From: Pasteurellaceae bacterium
Lineage (GTDB): Bacteria; Pseudomonadota; Gammaproteobacteria; Enterobacterales; Pasteurellaceae
Assembly (NCBI GenBank): GCA_030528525.1
Contig: JAUMYT010000001.1
Location: 1 to 64,000 of the forward strand
Direction: 5' to 3'
DNA: 64,000 nucleotides
Shown: positions 19,965 through 28,965 of the stretch, piece after piece
Layout: each line of letters opens with the position of its first letter
How positions within the stretch are numbered: position 1 is the first letter of the stretch
Notes under the pieces: model-generated
Told to the model about the DNA's origin: nothing
Databases searched by the model: none
Seen by the model: the letters and a program-made list of their open reading frames with translations, nothing else
Translations under genes and position numbers: made by a program

Positions 19965-19981
19965 TAACTCAGTTTGATCAT

Positions 19982-20049
19982 GTAGGATGGGCTTTAGCCC
20001 ATCAATTTAATTTATGATTTTCATTTTGATGGGCTAAAGCCCATCCTAC
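19982..20049. repeat. REPIN-like inverted pair after yhbY
   Basis: GTAGGATGGGCTTTAGCCC (19982-20000) is mirrored by a unit ending GGGCTAAAGCCCATCCTAC (20031-20049), 24 bases apart. The units are perfect inverted copies, each a GTAG head followed by a GATGGGCT/AGCCCATC palindrome. Confidence 0.85.
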
Positions 20050-20067
20050 TATTAAAATGTCATCATT

Positions 20068-20793
20068 ATGCTCAAAAAACTCTCTCTATTGACTTTTCTG
20101 ATGTTACTCGTGCCGCTGACTACTTGGGCGATTGGCTGGAAATGGACGTTCGGCGGGGCGGAATATGTGCTGTTCGGCGTGGATTTTTGGTTGTTTTTAC
20201 TGACGGAAACAGGATCAACACCTTATGCACTCATCACTTGCGTGCTGTTTATGCTGTGGCTGATGTGGCTGACTCGCAAACGCTATTCGTGGTTGTTGGT
20301 TGGCTTTATTTGTGCCAGTTCGGTGGTTGGCACGCAAATCATCAAAGAAGGGGCGAAGGCGGTCTTTAAAGAGCCTCGTCCATTCGTGACCGAGATGTTC
20401 CAAGGCAACACCGAGCAATTTTACGCCTTAAGTAAGCTAGAGCAAAAACAAGCGGTGAAGACCGTGGCGGTGTCGGATAACTTTGCGGTGGCTCATCAAG
20501 TGGACGAGCTGGGCTATTCGTTCCCGTCAGGACACACCATTTTTGCGGTGTCGTGGCTGTTGGTTTTTGGTGGATTTTTATTTGGTATCGCAACACAAGG
20601 GGGGTACTTTGCCCAACTTTTTGCCATTTTGTGGGCGGGTTTGATGTTGATCAGCCGTTTACGCCTTGGAATGCATTATCCTATTGATCTCTTTGTCAGC
20701 ACCTTGATTGCGTGGGCGTTTCATCTGCTTGTGTTCATCAGGGTCGTACCTTATCTCGAAACGTGGAACTTGTTTAAATATCGGGGGAAATAA
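20068..20793 (+). CDS. pgpB: Phosphatidylglycerophosphatase B (PAP2 family)
   Basis: The protein is 241 aa with about six membrane segments. The three PAP2 phosphatase motifs are visible: [13 protein letters not shown] (K-x6-RP type), the PSGH motif in [10 protein letters not shown], and [13 protein letters not shown] with the catalytic His. It dephosphorylates phosphatidylglycerophosphate and undecaprenyl pyrophosphate at the inner membrane. A likely copy of the uptake-like repeat overlaps a membrane-segment region (20595-20630). It overlaps nagK by one base. Confidence 0.92.
   Translation: MLKKLSLLTFLMLLVPLTTWAIGWKWTFGGAEYVLFGVDFWLFLLTETGSTPYALITCVLFMLWLMWLTRKRYSWLLVGFICASSVVGTQIIKEGAKAVFKEPRPFVTEMFQGNTEQFYALSKLEQKQAVKTVAVSDNFAVAHQVDELGYSFPSGHTIFAVSWLLVFGGFLFGIATQGGYFAQLFAILWAGLMLISRLRLGMHYPIDLFVSTLIAWAFHLLVFIRVVPYLETWNLFKYRGK
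20595..20630 (+). repeat. Uptake-signal-like repeat, copy 6 (inside pgpB)
   Basis: ACAAGGGGG, then GTACTTTGCCCA, then ACTTTTTGCCATTTT. The core and tail are recognisable but the middle is diverged. It is read as xxA-CAA-GGG (peptide [12 protein letters not shown]). Confidence 0.55.
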
Positions 20794-21710
20794 TGAGCGT
20801 TTATTACGGATTAGATATTGGCGGCACCAAAATTGAACTGGCTGTCTTCAACGAAAAATTAGAAAAATTGTCGAGCGAGCGAGTGCCAACGCCACAAACC
20901 AGCTATGCCGATTGGTTGGATACGGTAGAAAATTTGGTGCGTGCCGCTGACCAGAAATTTGGCGTGCAAGGCACAGTGGGGTTAGGCATTCCAGGTTTTG
21001 TGAACCGAGAAACGGGCTTGGCACAAATGGCGAATATCAAAGTCGCAGACGGCAAAAACATCATCAAAGACTTGAGCGAACGCCTTGGGCGAGAAGTACG
21101 AGTAGAAAACGATGCCAATTGTTTTGCCTTATCTGAAGCCTGGGATCCACAAAACCAACAGTTTTCCAGCGTGTTAGGCTTAATTATCGGCACAGGCTTT
21201 GGTGGTGGTTTAGTGTTTGACGGCAAAGCACACTCAGGTAGCATTGGAATGGCAGGCGAAGTAGGGCATATCCAACTCAACTTTGATGCGTTAAAACTGC
21301 TGGGCTGGGACAAGGCTCCGATTTATCAAGGTGCCTTTGGGGGGCGTGCTTGCTTAGACGATTACCTATCAGGACGTGGCTTTGAATGGCTCTATCGAGA
21401 TTTGGTGGGCGAAGCCATTGATGCCAAAACCATCATCGCTCGTTTTTATGCAAAAGACGAGAAAACGGTCAAATTTGTCGAGATGTTCGTGGAATTGATG
21501 GCGATCTGCATAGGCGATTTAATCACGATTTTAGATCCTGAAATGATCGTCTTTGGCGGTGGCTTATCGAATTTCGATCACCTGTACGAAGCGTTACCAA
21601 AAGCACTACCAGCCCATTTATTACCAAGTGCCAAAGTGCCTGCGATCAAAAAAGCGATCCACGGAGACTCAGGCGGCGTGCGTGGTGCGGCAGCGTTGTT
21701 TTTGAAATAA
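20793..21710 (+). CDS. nagK: N-acetylglucosamine kinase (ROK family)
   Basis: The protein is 305 aa with the ROK fold: phosphate loop [11 protein letters not shown] (residues 8-18), catalytic Asp107 in [22 protein letters not shown], and FGGGLSNF. The similarity to NagK is strong along its length. It phosphorylates GlcNAc recovered from murein. The ROK zinc motif is damaged: where relatives have CGCGxxxC, this protein has GAFGGRAC (residues 180-187), so two of the three Cys ligands are lost, while His159 and Cys187 stay. Activity may be reduced or zinc-independent. Confidence 0.9.
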   Translation: MSVYYGLDIGGTKIELAVFNEKLEKLSSERVPTPQTSYADWLDTVENLVRAADQKFGVQGTVGLGIPGFVNRETGLAQMANIKVADGKNIIKDLSERLGREVRVENDANCFALSEAWDPQNQQFSSVLGLIIGTGFGGGLVFDGKAHSGSIGMAGEVGHIQLNFDALKLLGWDKAPIYQGAFGGRACLDDYLSGRGFEWLYRDLVGEAIDAKTIIARFYAKDEKTVKFVEMFVELMAICIGDLITILDPEMIVFGGGLSNFDHLYEALPKALPAHLLPSAKVPAIKKAIHGDSGGVRGAAALFLK

Positions 21711-21761
21711 AAACGAACAAAGGGGGCAAATCATCATTGCCCCTTACTTATTGGAGCAATA

Positions 21762-22469
21762 ATGATAAAGATAACCCCCATTCCAGCCCTTACCGACAAC
21801 TACATTTGGATTTTGCAACAAGATCAGAATGCGATGGTGTTTGATCCGTCTGAAGCTCAACCTGTCTTGCAATTTTTGGCAGGCAAGCGGTTAGATTTGG
21901 CGGCAATTTTGCTGACGCATAATCATCACGACCACACTGGCGGCGTGGCAGAGATTCGGGCGGCATTTCCCGATGTGCCTGTTTATGGGCCTGAAGAAAC
22001 CAATGCCTTGAGGACCGAAACGGTGCAGCCTGAACAGCGATTTGAGTTATTAGGGCTGAATATTGATGTGATCGAAAGTGCAGGGCATACCACAGGGCAT
22101 ATTAGTTATCTGATCAACCGAGAGTACCTATTTTGTGGCGATTCGCTCTTTTCGGGCGGCTGTGGGCGAGTGTTTACGGGCGATTACCAAGCCCAGTTTG
22201 ACGCCTTGCAACGTTTCAAACAGTTGCCTGATTTTGTGGAAGTCTTCCCTGCTCACGAATATACCCAAAGCAACTTAAAATTTGCCGAAGCCGTAATGCC
22301 ACCAAGTTGCTATCTGCTTGAAATTCAAGAACAAGTGGATATTCTGCGAGCCAATCACCGCCCAAGTTTGCCAACTACGATTGAAAAAGAAAAACGGATC
22401 AACCCATTTTTGCAAGCGGAAACCTTGGACGAATTTATTGCCTTGCGGAAGCAGAAAGATCAGTTTTGA
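21762..22469 (+). CDS. gloB: Hydroxyacylglutathione hydrolase (glyoxalase II)
   Basis: The protein is 235 aa with the metallo-beta-lactamase fold. The metal-binding motif THNHHDHTGG lies near residue 52, followed by ESAGHTTGHISYL, FCGDSLFSGGCGR and the FPAHEYTQSNLKF segment. It hydrolyses S-lactoylglutathione to D-lactate and glutathione in methylglyoxal detoxification. It starts 52 bases after nagK, beyond a weak stem-loop (21721-21746). The stop overlaps an ATG of the csdA frame. Confidence 0.95.
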   Translation: MIKITPIPALTDNYIWILQQDQNAMVFDPSEAQPVLQFLAGKRLDLAAILLTHNHHDHTGGVAEIRAAFPDVPVYGPEETNALRTETVQPEQRFELLGLNIDVIESAGHTTGHISYLINREYLFCGDSLFSGGCGRVFTGDYQAQFDALQRFKQLPDFVEVFPAHEYTQSNLKFAEAVMPPSCYLLEIQEQVDILRANHRPSLPTTIEKEKRINPFLQAETLDEFIALRKQKDQF

Positions 22470-22489
22470 TGACTTTTTATGGAGATGCG

Positions 22490-23683
22490 ATGATTAACCA
22501 ACAATTTCGCCATCATTTTCCGTTTTGGGCAGAAAGTGACTGGGTCTATTTAGATTCGGCAGCGACGACGCTCAAACCACAAATTTTGCTTGATGAGACC
22601 CTACATTTTTACCGTTCTGCGGGTTCAGTGCATCGTAGCCAGTACGATTTGGCACAAAGTGAATCCTATGAACTAGCACGTGATTTGGTTGCTCGCCGTT
22701 TTAATATTGCCGATCGCCAAGCGGTGGTATGGACGAGCGGTACTACGCATGCCATCAATCTTGTGGCACAGGGGCTGGAACAACATATTCAACCTAATGA
22801 TGAGATTGTGATTTCAGTGGCAGAGCACCATGCCAATTTTATTCCGTGGCAGCAACTGGCTAAACGTACGGGGGCAAAGCTGATTGTGCTGCCGTTAAAT
22901 GAGGCATATCAGATTGACCCGCAAGCACTTTGTCAGCAACTTTCTTCGCATACTAAGATCGTTGCCTTCAATTTAGTATCAAATGTAACAGGTGTTCGCC
23001 AACCTGCCGAGCAACTGATTTCATGTATACGTCAATATTCTAATGCGTTGATTTTTTTGGATATCGCTCAAGCGGTATGTTCAGAAAAAGTCGATGTGCA
23101 GAAGCTTGATGCCGATTTTTATGCCTTCTCCGCACACAAAATGTATGGTCCAACAGGGCTGGGTGTGTTGATGGGTAAAATACAAAGTTTGGAGAAAATT
23201 CGACCGCTTTTTTACGGTGGAAAAATGTTAGAGACACTTAGTGAGCAGCACTTAACGCTTGCCAACTTGCCTTATCGGCTGGAGGCAGGCACACCAAATA
23301 TTGCTGGCATTATTACCTTTGGCAAAGTATTGCAATGGCTTGAGCGATGGGATTTTGCTGCGTTAAATCAATCTCTCTATGTACTCGCTGAGCTGGCTTA
23401 CAAGGGGGTGAGAAAATTCGAGAATGTGCAAATTTTAGGATCTCACCTACCAAGTGCAACCTTTAGCTTTTTTTTTCATGATATGCATCATGCCGATATT
23501 GCCGCCATGTTAACCGAACAGAAAATTGCGCTACGTGTCGGAGAACATTGTGCTAAGCCATATTTGCGTTATTTGCAACAAACGGGCACATTACGCGTAT
23601 CGCTGGCACACTATAATACAGAGCAAGACTTAAAACGATTTTTGGCTGGGCTAGCATTGGCGGTGGAATTGCTACGTGGCTAA
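22490..23683 (+). CDS. csdA: CsdA/SufS-type cysteine desulfurase
   Basis: The protein is 397 aa from the ATG at 22490, which has GGAG five bases upstream; an in-frame ATG at 22469 would overlap gloB. It is a class V PLP enzyme: LDSAATTLKP near the N terminus, AEHHANFIPW, LDIAQAV (PLP Asp and Gln), FSAHKMYGPTG with the PLP lysine, and GEHCAKPYL with the catalytic cysteine. It mobilises sulfur from cysteine. No suf or csdE gene is adjacent. A copy of the repeat lies in codons near residue 305 (peptide KGVRKFENVQI). Confidence 0.88.
   Translation: MINQQFRHHFPFWAESDWVYLDSAATTLKPQILLDETLHFYRSAGSVHRSQYDLAQSESYELARDLVARRFNIADRQAVVWTSGTTHAINLVAQGLEQHIQPNDEIVISVAEHHANFIPWQQLAKRTGAKLIVLPLNEAYQIDPQALCQQLSSHTKIVAFNLVSNVTGVRQPAEQLISCIRQYSNALIFLDIAQAVCSEKVDVQKLDADFYAFSAHKMYGPTGLGVLMGKIQSLEKIRPLFYGGKMLETLSEQHLTLANLPYRLEAGTPNIAGIITFGKVLQWLERWDFAALNQSLYVLAELAYKGVRKFENVQILGSHLPSATFSFFFHDMHHADIAAMLTEQKIALRVGEHCAKPYLRYLQQTGTLRVSLAHYNTEQDLKRFLAGLALAVELLRG
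23400..23437 (+). repeat. Uptake-signal-like repeat, copy 7 (inside csdA)
   Basis: ACAAGGGGG, TGAGAAAATTCGAGA, then ATGTGCAAATTTTA. It has an intact core and GTGAGAA middle. It is read in a different frame (xAC-AAG-GGG) from most other genic copies. Confidence 0.75.
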
Positions 23684-23832
23684 ATGGTATGAGAAAAACC
23701 AGGCTCTTTTGCCCTGCATCAAAAAAGAGTAAAATTGCACAATTTTTGCTAGAACAGAAGGGCGTTATCAGGTAATCTCACGCCATTTCTGATTTATTTT
23801 AAAATTTTAATTATTTCATTAAGGTGAGTCTT

Positions 23833-24798
23833 ATGGTTAAAAAAATTGCTGTTTTAACAAGTGGTGGTGATGCTCCGGGCATGAATGCTGCGATTCGTGG
23901 CGTAGTACGTGCAGCATTAAGCGAAGGCTTGGAAGTATACGGGGTGCAAGATGGCTACTATGGTTTATTTCATGATCAAGTAATAAAATTGGAACGTCGT
24001 TCTGTATCTGAGGTGATTAACCGTGGAGGAACTTTCTTAGGTTCTGCTCGTTTCCCTCAGTTTAAAGATCCTGAAGTGCGTAAGCAGTGTGTGGAGAACC
24101 TAAAAAAATACGATATTGATGGTTTGGTCGTTATTGGTGGTGATGGCTCTTATATGGGGGCAAAATTATTAACTGAAGAGTATGGGATTGCTTGTATCGG
24201 TTTACCTGGTACCATTGATAATGATGTGGCAGGTACGGATTACACGATCGGCTTTCAAACAGCATTAGAAACGGCAGTAGAAGCGATTGATAGATTACGT
24301 GACACTTGTACTTCGCACCAACGTATTTCAATTGTGGAAATTATGGGACGTCATTGTGGTGATTTAACCATTAAGGCTGCATTGGCAGGTGGGTGTGAAT
24401 ACATTATTGTGCCAGAAAAAGGATTGGATAAGGCTTCGTTAATGCGTAACATTGAAGAAGGCTTCAAAAAAGGTAAACGTCATGCGATTATTGCCATTAC
24501 TGAATTGATGACCAATGTGCATGAGTTGGCAAAAGAAATTGAAGAGCGTTTTGGACATGAAACACGCGCAACCGTGTTAGGGCATACGCAACGTGGTGGT
24601 ACGCCTTGTGCGTTTGACCGTATTTTAGCTTCTCGAATGGGGGTATATGCGGTGGAATTACTGTTACAAGGACATTCAGGTCGTTGTGTTGGTATTCAAA
24701 ATGAGCACCTAGTGCATCATGACATCATTGAAGCAATCAACACGATGCGTCGAGAGTTTAAAGAGGAATTATTTGAAACATCTCGCAAATTATTCTAA
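23833..24798 (+). CDS. pfkA: ATP-dependent 6-phosphofructokinase
   Basis: The protein is 321 aa from the ATG at 23833 (AAGGTGAG lies eight bases before). It is typical bacterial [20 protein letters not shown] with the ATP loop, [22 protein letters not shown] carrying the catalytic Asp, [10 protein letters not shown] and [10 protein letters not shown]. It commits fructose-6-phosphate to glycolysis. It stands alone with its own terminator and is divergent from nothing; the 149 bases upstream should hold its promoter. Confidence 0.97.
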   Translation: MVKKIAVLTSGGDAPGMNAAIRGVVRAALSEGLEVYGVQDGYYGLFHDQVIKLERRSVSEVINRGGTFLGSARFPQFKDPEVRKQCVENLKKYDIDGLVVIGGDGSYMGAKLLTEEYGIACIGLPGTIDNDVAGTDYTIGFQTALETAVEAIDRLRDTCTSHQRISIVEIMGRHCGDLTIKAALAGGCEYIIVPEKGLDKASLMRNIEEGFKKGKRHAIIAITELMTNVHELAKEIEERFGHETRATVLGHTQRGGTPCAFDRILASRMGVYAVELLLQGHSGRCVGIQNEHLVHHDIIEAINTMRREFKEELFETSRKLF

Positions 24799-24817
24799 TG
24801 GTTATATTCCAGTAGTG

Positions 24818-24848
24818 AAATCAGGGCACAAAATGCCCTGATTTTTTT
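24818..24848 (+). terminator. Intrinsic terminator of pfkA
   Basis: The stem AAATCAGGGCA / TGCCCTGATTT has a 5-base loop and a T tract. It begins 20 bases after the stop. Confidence 0.88.
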
Positions 24849-24886
24849 ATGGCTAGACGATGGTATTTGCAATAATGGGATTCGCC

Positions 24887-26224
24887 TCATGACAACAGTG
24901 AATCTTTACTGCCTCCCTCTGCCGTCGGCTTTCTGCGTTTACCAATATTTTTGCTATCTTTGTGGCGAACTTTCACTTTTTTCTTTTCGGCTTCTTTCTT
25001 GGCTTCTTTTTTCTGCTTGATGCGAGCTTTCTCTTTTTTGCTCACTGTTTTCACTTCGCCGTCTTTCGGGGCTTTGGTGCGAGGTTCTAAGCCCTCTAAA
25101 ACTCTAGGTTTGAGTGGCTCTTGGGTGTAGCGTTGGATTTTGCCGAGCAATTTGTAGTCGTGGGCTTCGACAAGAGACACGGCAGAGCCTTTTTTGCCTG
25201 CACGAGCCGTCCGCCCAATGCGGTGCAAGTAGGTATCGGCACTATATGGCAAGTCGAAGTTGATTACAAAATCGACATCGTCAATATCGATCCCACGAGC
25301 GGCTACGTCCGTTGCGACCAACACATTGACCACGCCTTCTTTCAAGCGGTTGATCGCCTGATTGCGTTGGGTTTGAGCCATTTCGCCTTCCAAATACGTG
25401 GCACGAATGCCCCGTTTGCGTAGGGTTTCGCTCAATTCACGCACGGTTTCACGGCGGCGGACAAATACAATGCTCCGTTCAATCTCAAATTCGCTAATTA
25501 GCCGTGCTAGCAACTTGGTTTTGTGGTCGAGATTGTCGGCGTGGTAATACCATTGCTGAATTTTTTTGCGTTCACGGCGGCTCGGCTCGGCATCAATTTG
25601 CACAGGATCGTTTAAAATTCGCTCGGCAAAATCGACCAATAATTCGCCTTCGAGCGTGGCAGAAAATAGCCACGTGTATTTTCGCCAGCGAGTTTCGGCG
25701 GCGATTTGCTCCGCATCTTGCCCAAAGCCCATTTGTAACATTCGGTCGGCTTCGTCAAAAATCAGAATTTCGACACTACGGCAGTCAAAATTTTCTTCTT
25801 TGATGTATTGCAACAAACGCCCTGGGGTTGCTACCACCAGATCTTGATTGGTGTTGAACACGTCGCCGTGGTTTTGATACGCCACACCGCCCGTGATAGT
25901 GGCAATGCTCAAATGGGTAAATTGGGCGAGTTCTTCTGCTTGCTCTGCCACTTGCATTGCCAGCTCACGCGTTGGGGTCAGCACCAAAATGCGTGGCGGG
26001 CCAGGTTTACGGCGTGGGTGGTCAAGCAAATGTTGAATTGCAGGCAACAAAAAGGCGGCGGTTTTGCCCGTGCCAGTGGGGGCAGAGCCAAGCACATCAC
26101 GCCCGTCTAACATTTCGTGAATCGCTTGTTCTTGAATCGCCGTTGGGCGAGTGTAGCCTTTTTTGCTCAAGGCTTTGAGTAGTTCAGGGCTTAAATCAAA
26201 TTGGTCAAAAGTTGGAATGTTCAT
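24887..26224 (-). CDS. srmB: DEAD-box RNA helicase SrmB
   Basis: The protein is 445 aa. The helicase motifs are in order: Q motif (FDQFDLSPELL ... RPTAIQEQAI), SAPTGTGKT, PTRELAMQ, FDEADRML, FSATLEG, VATDVAARGID and HRIGRTARAG. A lysine-rich tail of about 75 residues (KKEKARIKQKKEAKKEAEKK) is typical of SrmB. It unwinds RNA during early 50S ribosome assembly. It lies 18 bases downstream of the HTH gene but is probably a separate function. Confidence 0.93.
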   Translation of the reverse strand: MNIPTFDQFDLSPELLKALSKKGYTRPTAIQEQAIHEMLDGRDVLGSAPTGTGKTAAFLLPAIQHLLDHPRRKPGPPRILVLTPTRELAMQVAEQAEELAQFTHLSIATITGGVAYQNHGDVFNTNQDLVVATPGRLLQYIKEENFDCRSVEILIFDEADRMLQMGFGQDAEQIAAETRWRKYTWLFSATLEGELLVDFAERILNDPVQIDAEPSRRERKKIQQWYYHADNLDHKTKLLARLISEFEIERSIVFVRRRETVRELSETLRKRGIRATYLEGEMAQTQRNQAINRLKEGVVNVLVATDVAARGIDIDDVDFVINFDLPYSADTYLHRIGRTARAGKKGSAVSLVEAHDYKLLGKIQRYTQEPLKPRVLEGLEPRTKAPKDGEVKTVSKKEKARIKQKKEAKKEAEKKKVKVRHKDSKNIGKRRKPTAEGGSKDSLLS

Positions 26225-26242
26225 AAGGTTCTCATTGGTAAA

Positions 26243-26584
26243 TTAGTCGTGAGATCGGATCGCTTGTGTGATCAGCTCTCGGTTAATCGGCACAATACCG
26301 ACTTGCAATTCAAAAGGGCGTAACACTTGGTTAATAATGTCAATACTGTAATTTCCTTTATCATTTTCAAGATCGGATAAGGTTTTGCGTGAAACCTTCA
26401 CAAAATCAGCATATTGTTGTTGCTTCATTGCCAGTAGGTTCAAGCGAAGTTGTTTCAATGCTTGCCCTAAGGTCAGTTGATTGAGCAAAAGTTGTTTGAT
26501 CAACTGATCTCGAACTGCCACTCGCTCTTCTGGAGGCAGCATTTTTTTCGTTTTAGAGGCACGGGGCTGTTTGATTTTGTCCAT
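26243..26584 (-). CDS. HTH (XRE) protein, HipB-like partner of HipA-like kinase
   Basis: The protein is 113 aa. A basic N-terminal stretch (KIKQPRASKTKK) and a helical linker lead to an XRE-type helix-turn-helix at about residues 50-85 (QQQYADFVKVSRKTLSDLEN, then DKGNYSIDIINQVL). It resembles HipB-type DNA-binding antitoxins. It follows the HipA-like kinase gene after only four bases, the reverse of the classical hipB-hipA order. It may repress the operon and neutralise the kinase; both are inferences from family and context. Confidence 0.72.
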   Translation of the reverse strand: MDKIKQPRASKTKKMLPPEERVAVRDQLIKQLLLNQLTLGQALKQLRLNLLAMKQQQYADFVKVSRKTLSDLENDKGNYSIDIINQVLRPFELQVGIVPINRELITQAIRSHD

Positions 26585-26588
26585 AGGG

Positions 26589-27908
26589 TTAAATTAAATG
26601 CCAGCGTTGTAATTTTTCGGGTAAATAGTCAAAACCGATAGCAGGAAAGTCTAAAATGGAGCTTGGTACGCCACGCTCATTTAATCGCTGTTTTAAATTG
26701 ACTAATTGTGCAGCTAAGGTACGTAATTCGCTTAATAATTCATCGGGCGAGCAATAGGCTGCCAAGGATTCTGCAATCAAATCAAAACGATATTCGCCGC
26801 CTAGTTCCGCATTTTGCCAAATGGTAGAACGTGGAATCCCTTCAGGATCGGCTTTCATTGGGGCGAAATCATAAATAGGTGCTAGCCAAATGCGGTGTTC
26901 ATCACGTAAAAATGCGGTATTACGCCCGTGATTATCGCTGTTACCAAATGCGATATTCAATAAGTCACGCTTCACCCATTCGCAAACAAATTGAGACGTG
27001 TCAAAGGTAAAACCACTTTGCACAAGGAAAGAAGACTGGATCTTCTCAATCAACTTTTCGAGCACATTGTGATGCTCCAGTAAGGAACCCGCTCCTTTTT
27101 CAAGCAGAGAATAGACCGATTCCATTGCATAACGCTGCCATTTGCCTTGTGTATTTTTCTCAATATCAAAACGAGGCAACCATAATGAAGGATAACGTTC
27201 GCCTTCTTCTAATCGCATTTTTTGCGTATTGATCGTCTGAAAGCCCAGCGACTCTAATTCGTGATAATAATAAAATTCCGCTCGTAAAATATCGCAATCA
27301 ATCGGGCTGCGATGTCCACGTGGGAATTTGACTAAATAGTAATCATCCTGTTGTTCGTGGGTTTGTTGATTATCGATCCAAATTTGATCTTCAGCGGTTC
27401 GGCGTAACAATAATTTCGGGGCTTCGCCGCCAGCTCCTGTGGCTCCGCCAGCCATCGCCCCTCGCTGATTGGCATAATCTAAAAAATCGCTGTGGCGATC
27501 TTTCACCTCCCTCAACGAAAAATATCGCTCATTAGCAAGCGGTGGCACTGAACTGACCGCTTGTTTTATCCGCAAATGCCCGATAGGGGCAATCGCCCCT
27601 TGCTTGAGTAAACGATAGTTTTGCTCTGCCAACGGCAAATGGCGAATATCGAGCTTTTCCAGCCAATAGCGGCGGCTCGCTCCTGCAGGAATAATATCAT
27701 CTAAAAAGGCGAACCAGCCATTTCTAGCTTGGATCGGAAAAAGCGAAACGGGCAGATTGAGCGACACCGCATAGTGATTATCTTGCAGAAGCCGATAAGG
27801 ATCCGCAAGATAGGTCAGCTGTTGTACGCTGTAATCGTCTGCAAACGCAAGCTGGGCGATGTCTTGCCATTTATCCTCTAAATAGGCTTGTAAGGTGAGC
27901 GGTTCCAT
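26589..27908 (-). CDS. HipA-like serine/threonine kinase
   Basis: The protein is 439 aa from the ATG at 27908; a GTG eleven codons earlier is also open. HipA kinase features are visible: a glycine-rich loop GGATGAGGEAPKLLL (residues 154-168), VKFPRG (193-198) with the ATP-binding Lys, catalytic loop GNSDNHGRN (322-330) and metal-binding PIYDFAP (344-350). All key residues are present, so the kinase is probably active. Classical HipA phosphorylates glutamyl-tRNA synthetase and causes growth arrest; the target here is unknown. Confidence 0.8.
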   Translation of the reverse strand: MEPLTLQAYLEDKWQDIAQLAFADDYSVQQLTYLADPYRLLQDNHYAVSLNLPVSLFPIQARNGWFAFLDDIIPAGASRRYWLEKLDIRHLPLAEQNYRLLKQGAIAPIGHLRIKQAVSSVPPLANERYFSLREVKDRHSDFLDYANQRGAMAGGATGAGGEAPKLLLRRTAEDQIWIDNQQTHEQQDDYYLVKFPRGHRSPIDCDILRAEFYYYHELESLGFQTINTQKMRLEEGERYPSLWLPRFDIEKNTQGKWQRYAMESVYSLLEKGAGSLLEHHNVLEKLIEKIQSSFLVQSGFTFDTSQFVCEWVKRDLLNIAFGNSDNHGRNTAFLRDEHRIWLAPIYDFAPMKADPEGIPRSTIWQNAELGGEYRFDLIAESLAAYCSPDELLSELRTLAAQLVNLKQRLNERGVPSSILDFPAIGFDYLPEKLQRWHLI

Positions 27909-28026
27909 CGGTACTCGGATAAACAATGAGAAAAATATCACGCATTATAAGGCTAAAATTCAGTTTATGAAACAAATAAGTATCATAAACTGCCATTTAA
28001 GTGATTTTTGAGTGATAAAAGTAACG

Positions 28027-28467
28027 TTATATATAAAGTGCCATCACCACCGCATTTTCTCGTTTGCCGTCGGGGGTGGGATAATAATTTTTTCGGATCG
28101 TGACTTGGTTAAAACCAAGGGATTCATACAGTTTTTGGGCGGTGAGATTGCTTTCTCGCACTTCCAGCCACAAGGTTTGGATATTGGTTTGTTGCAGCTG
28201 CAAAATCAGTTCGGTAAGTAACCGCTTGCCATAGCCTTTGCCTTGAAATTTGGGATCGACCGCAATGTTGAATAACGTCGCCTCGTCTAGCACGCAATGG
28301 CAAATGGCAAAGGCGACAGTGCGATCTTCGACGGTCAGTTTCAAATTCACATAAGCCTCGCCTTGATTATTCAACAGCGTGCCTTTGCTCCACGGCACTA
28401 AATGGGCGGTTTGCTCAATCTCAAAAAGTCGATCAAAATCGGCTGGAGTTACGTTGGAAATCATCAT
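28027..28467 (-). CDS. rimI: Ribosomal protein S18 alanine N-acetyltransferase RimI
   Basis: The protein is 146 aa with a single GNAT domain: the acetyl-CoA loop FQGKGYGKRLL (Q/RxxGxG/A) lies near residue 75, then LEVRESNLTAQKLYESLGF, the RimI signature with the Asn. It acetylates the N-terminal alanine of S18. It follows holD with a 4-base ATGA overlap, an arrangement shared across the gammaproteobacteria. Two adjacent ATG codons are possible starts (28467 or 28464). Confidence 0.93.
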   Translation of the reverse strand: MMISNVTPADFDRLFEIEQTAHLVPWSKGTLLNNQGEAYVNLKLTVEDRTVAFAICHCVLDEATLFNIAVDPKFQGKGYGKRLLTELILQLQQTNIQTLWLEVRESNLTAQKLYESLGFNQVTIRKNYYPTPDGKRENAVVMALYI

Positions 28468-28880
28468 TTTTCGTTAAACGGTTGGCAAAATGGTTCGATC
28501 TGTTGCCAAAATTGGCGTTTGGCATCAGGCTGCTGCAGGGCTTGCCAACTTGGCGTATGCCAAGGCGAAAATTTGGCAAAAAGTCGGATTTTCTCGCCCC
28601 CTTGTGATTCAGGCAAAATCAACCATATCAGCACCGAATGAGAAATATTCAAACGAGTTGCTTGTTCTGCAGTAAACCATTGGCTTTGTTGGGGGAAGAG
28701 TCCAAGGGCACGCAAGACATCGTGGAAAAAGCGATATTCATAAGGATTCTCTTCACAAATCACCACTAATTTTACTGCATTCGACAGCTGAATTTGAGCA
28801 TCGCCTTTTAGCACCTGCGGTTTCGTCAGTTGCCATTGCGAAATTTGCATCTCTTGTAACAGTAAATCACGCCGATTCAT
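28464..28880 (-). CDS. holD: DNA polymerase III psi subunit HolD
   Basis: The protein is 138 aa from the ATG at 28880, which gives MNRRDLLLQEMQISQWQLTK and has GGAG seven bases upstream. The N-terminal helix with I-QWxL is the clamp-loader/chi contact region of psi, and the rest is a Rossmann-like fold. It links the clamp loader to SSB via chi. It is a short, fast-evolving protein, assigned from the N terminus and the holD-rimI pair. A full copy of the repeat lies in the codons for ESQGGEKIRLFAKFS (about residues 93-107). Confidence 0.85.
   Translation of the reverse strand: MNRRDLLLQEMQISQWQLTKPQVLKGDAQIQLSNAVKLVVICEENPYEYRFFHDVLRALGLFPQQSQWFTAEQATRLNISHSVLIWLILPESQGGEKIRLFAKFSPWHTPSWQALQQPDAKRQFWQQIEPFCQPFNEK
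28571..28605 (-). repeat. Uptake-signal-like repeat, copy 8 (inside holD)
   Basis: On the minus strand: ACAAGGGGG, CGAGAAAATCCG, then ACTTTTTGCCAAA. Core and tail are clear. In holD it is read as xxA-CAA-GGG, giving SQGGEKIRLFAK. Confidence 0.78.
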
Positions 28881-28965
28881 CATCTTTCTCCACAAAATTG
28901 TGGGGAATGGTAGCAAAACTCGCTACAATGCGGAAATGATTTTTCGCTTTTTCAAGGAGTAAATG

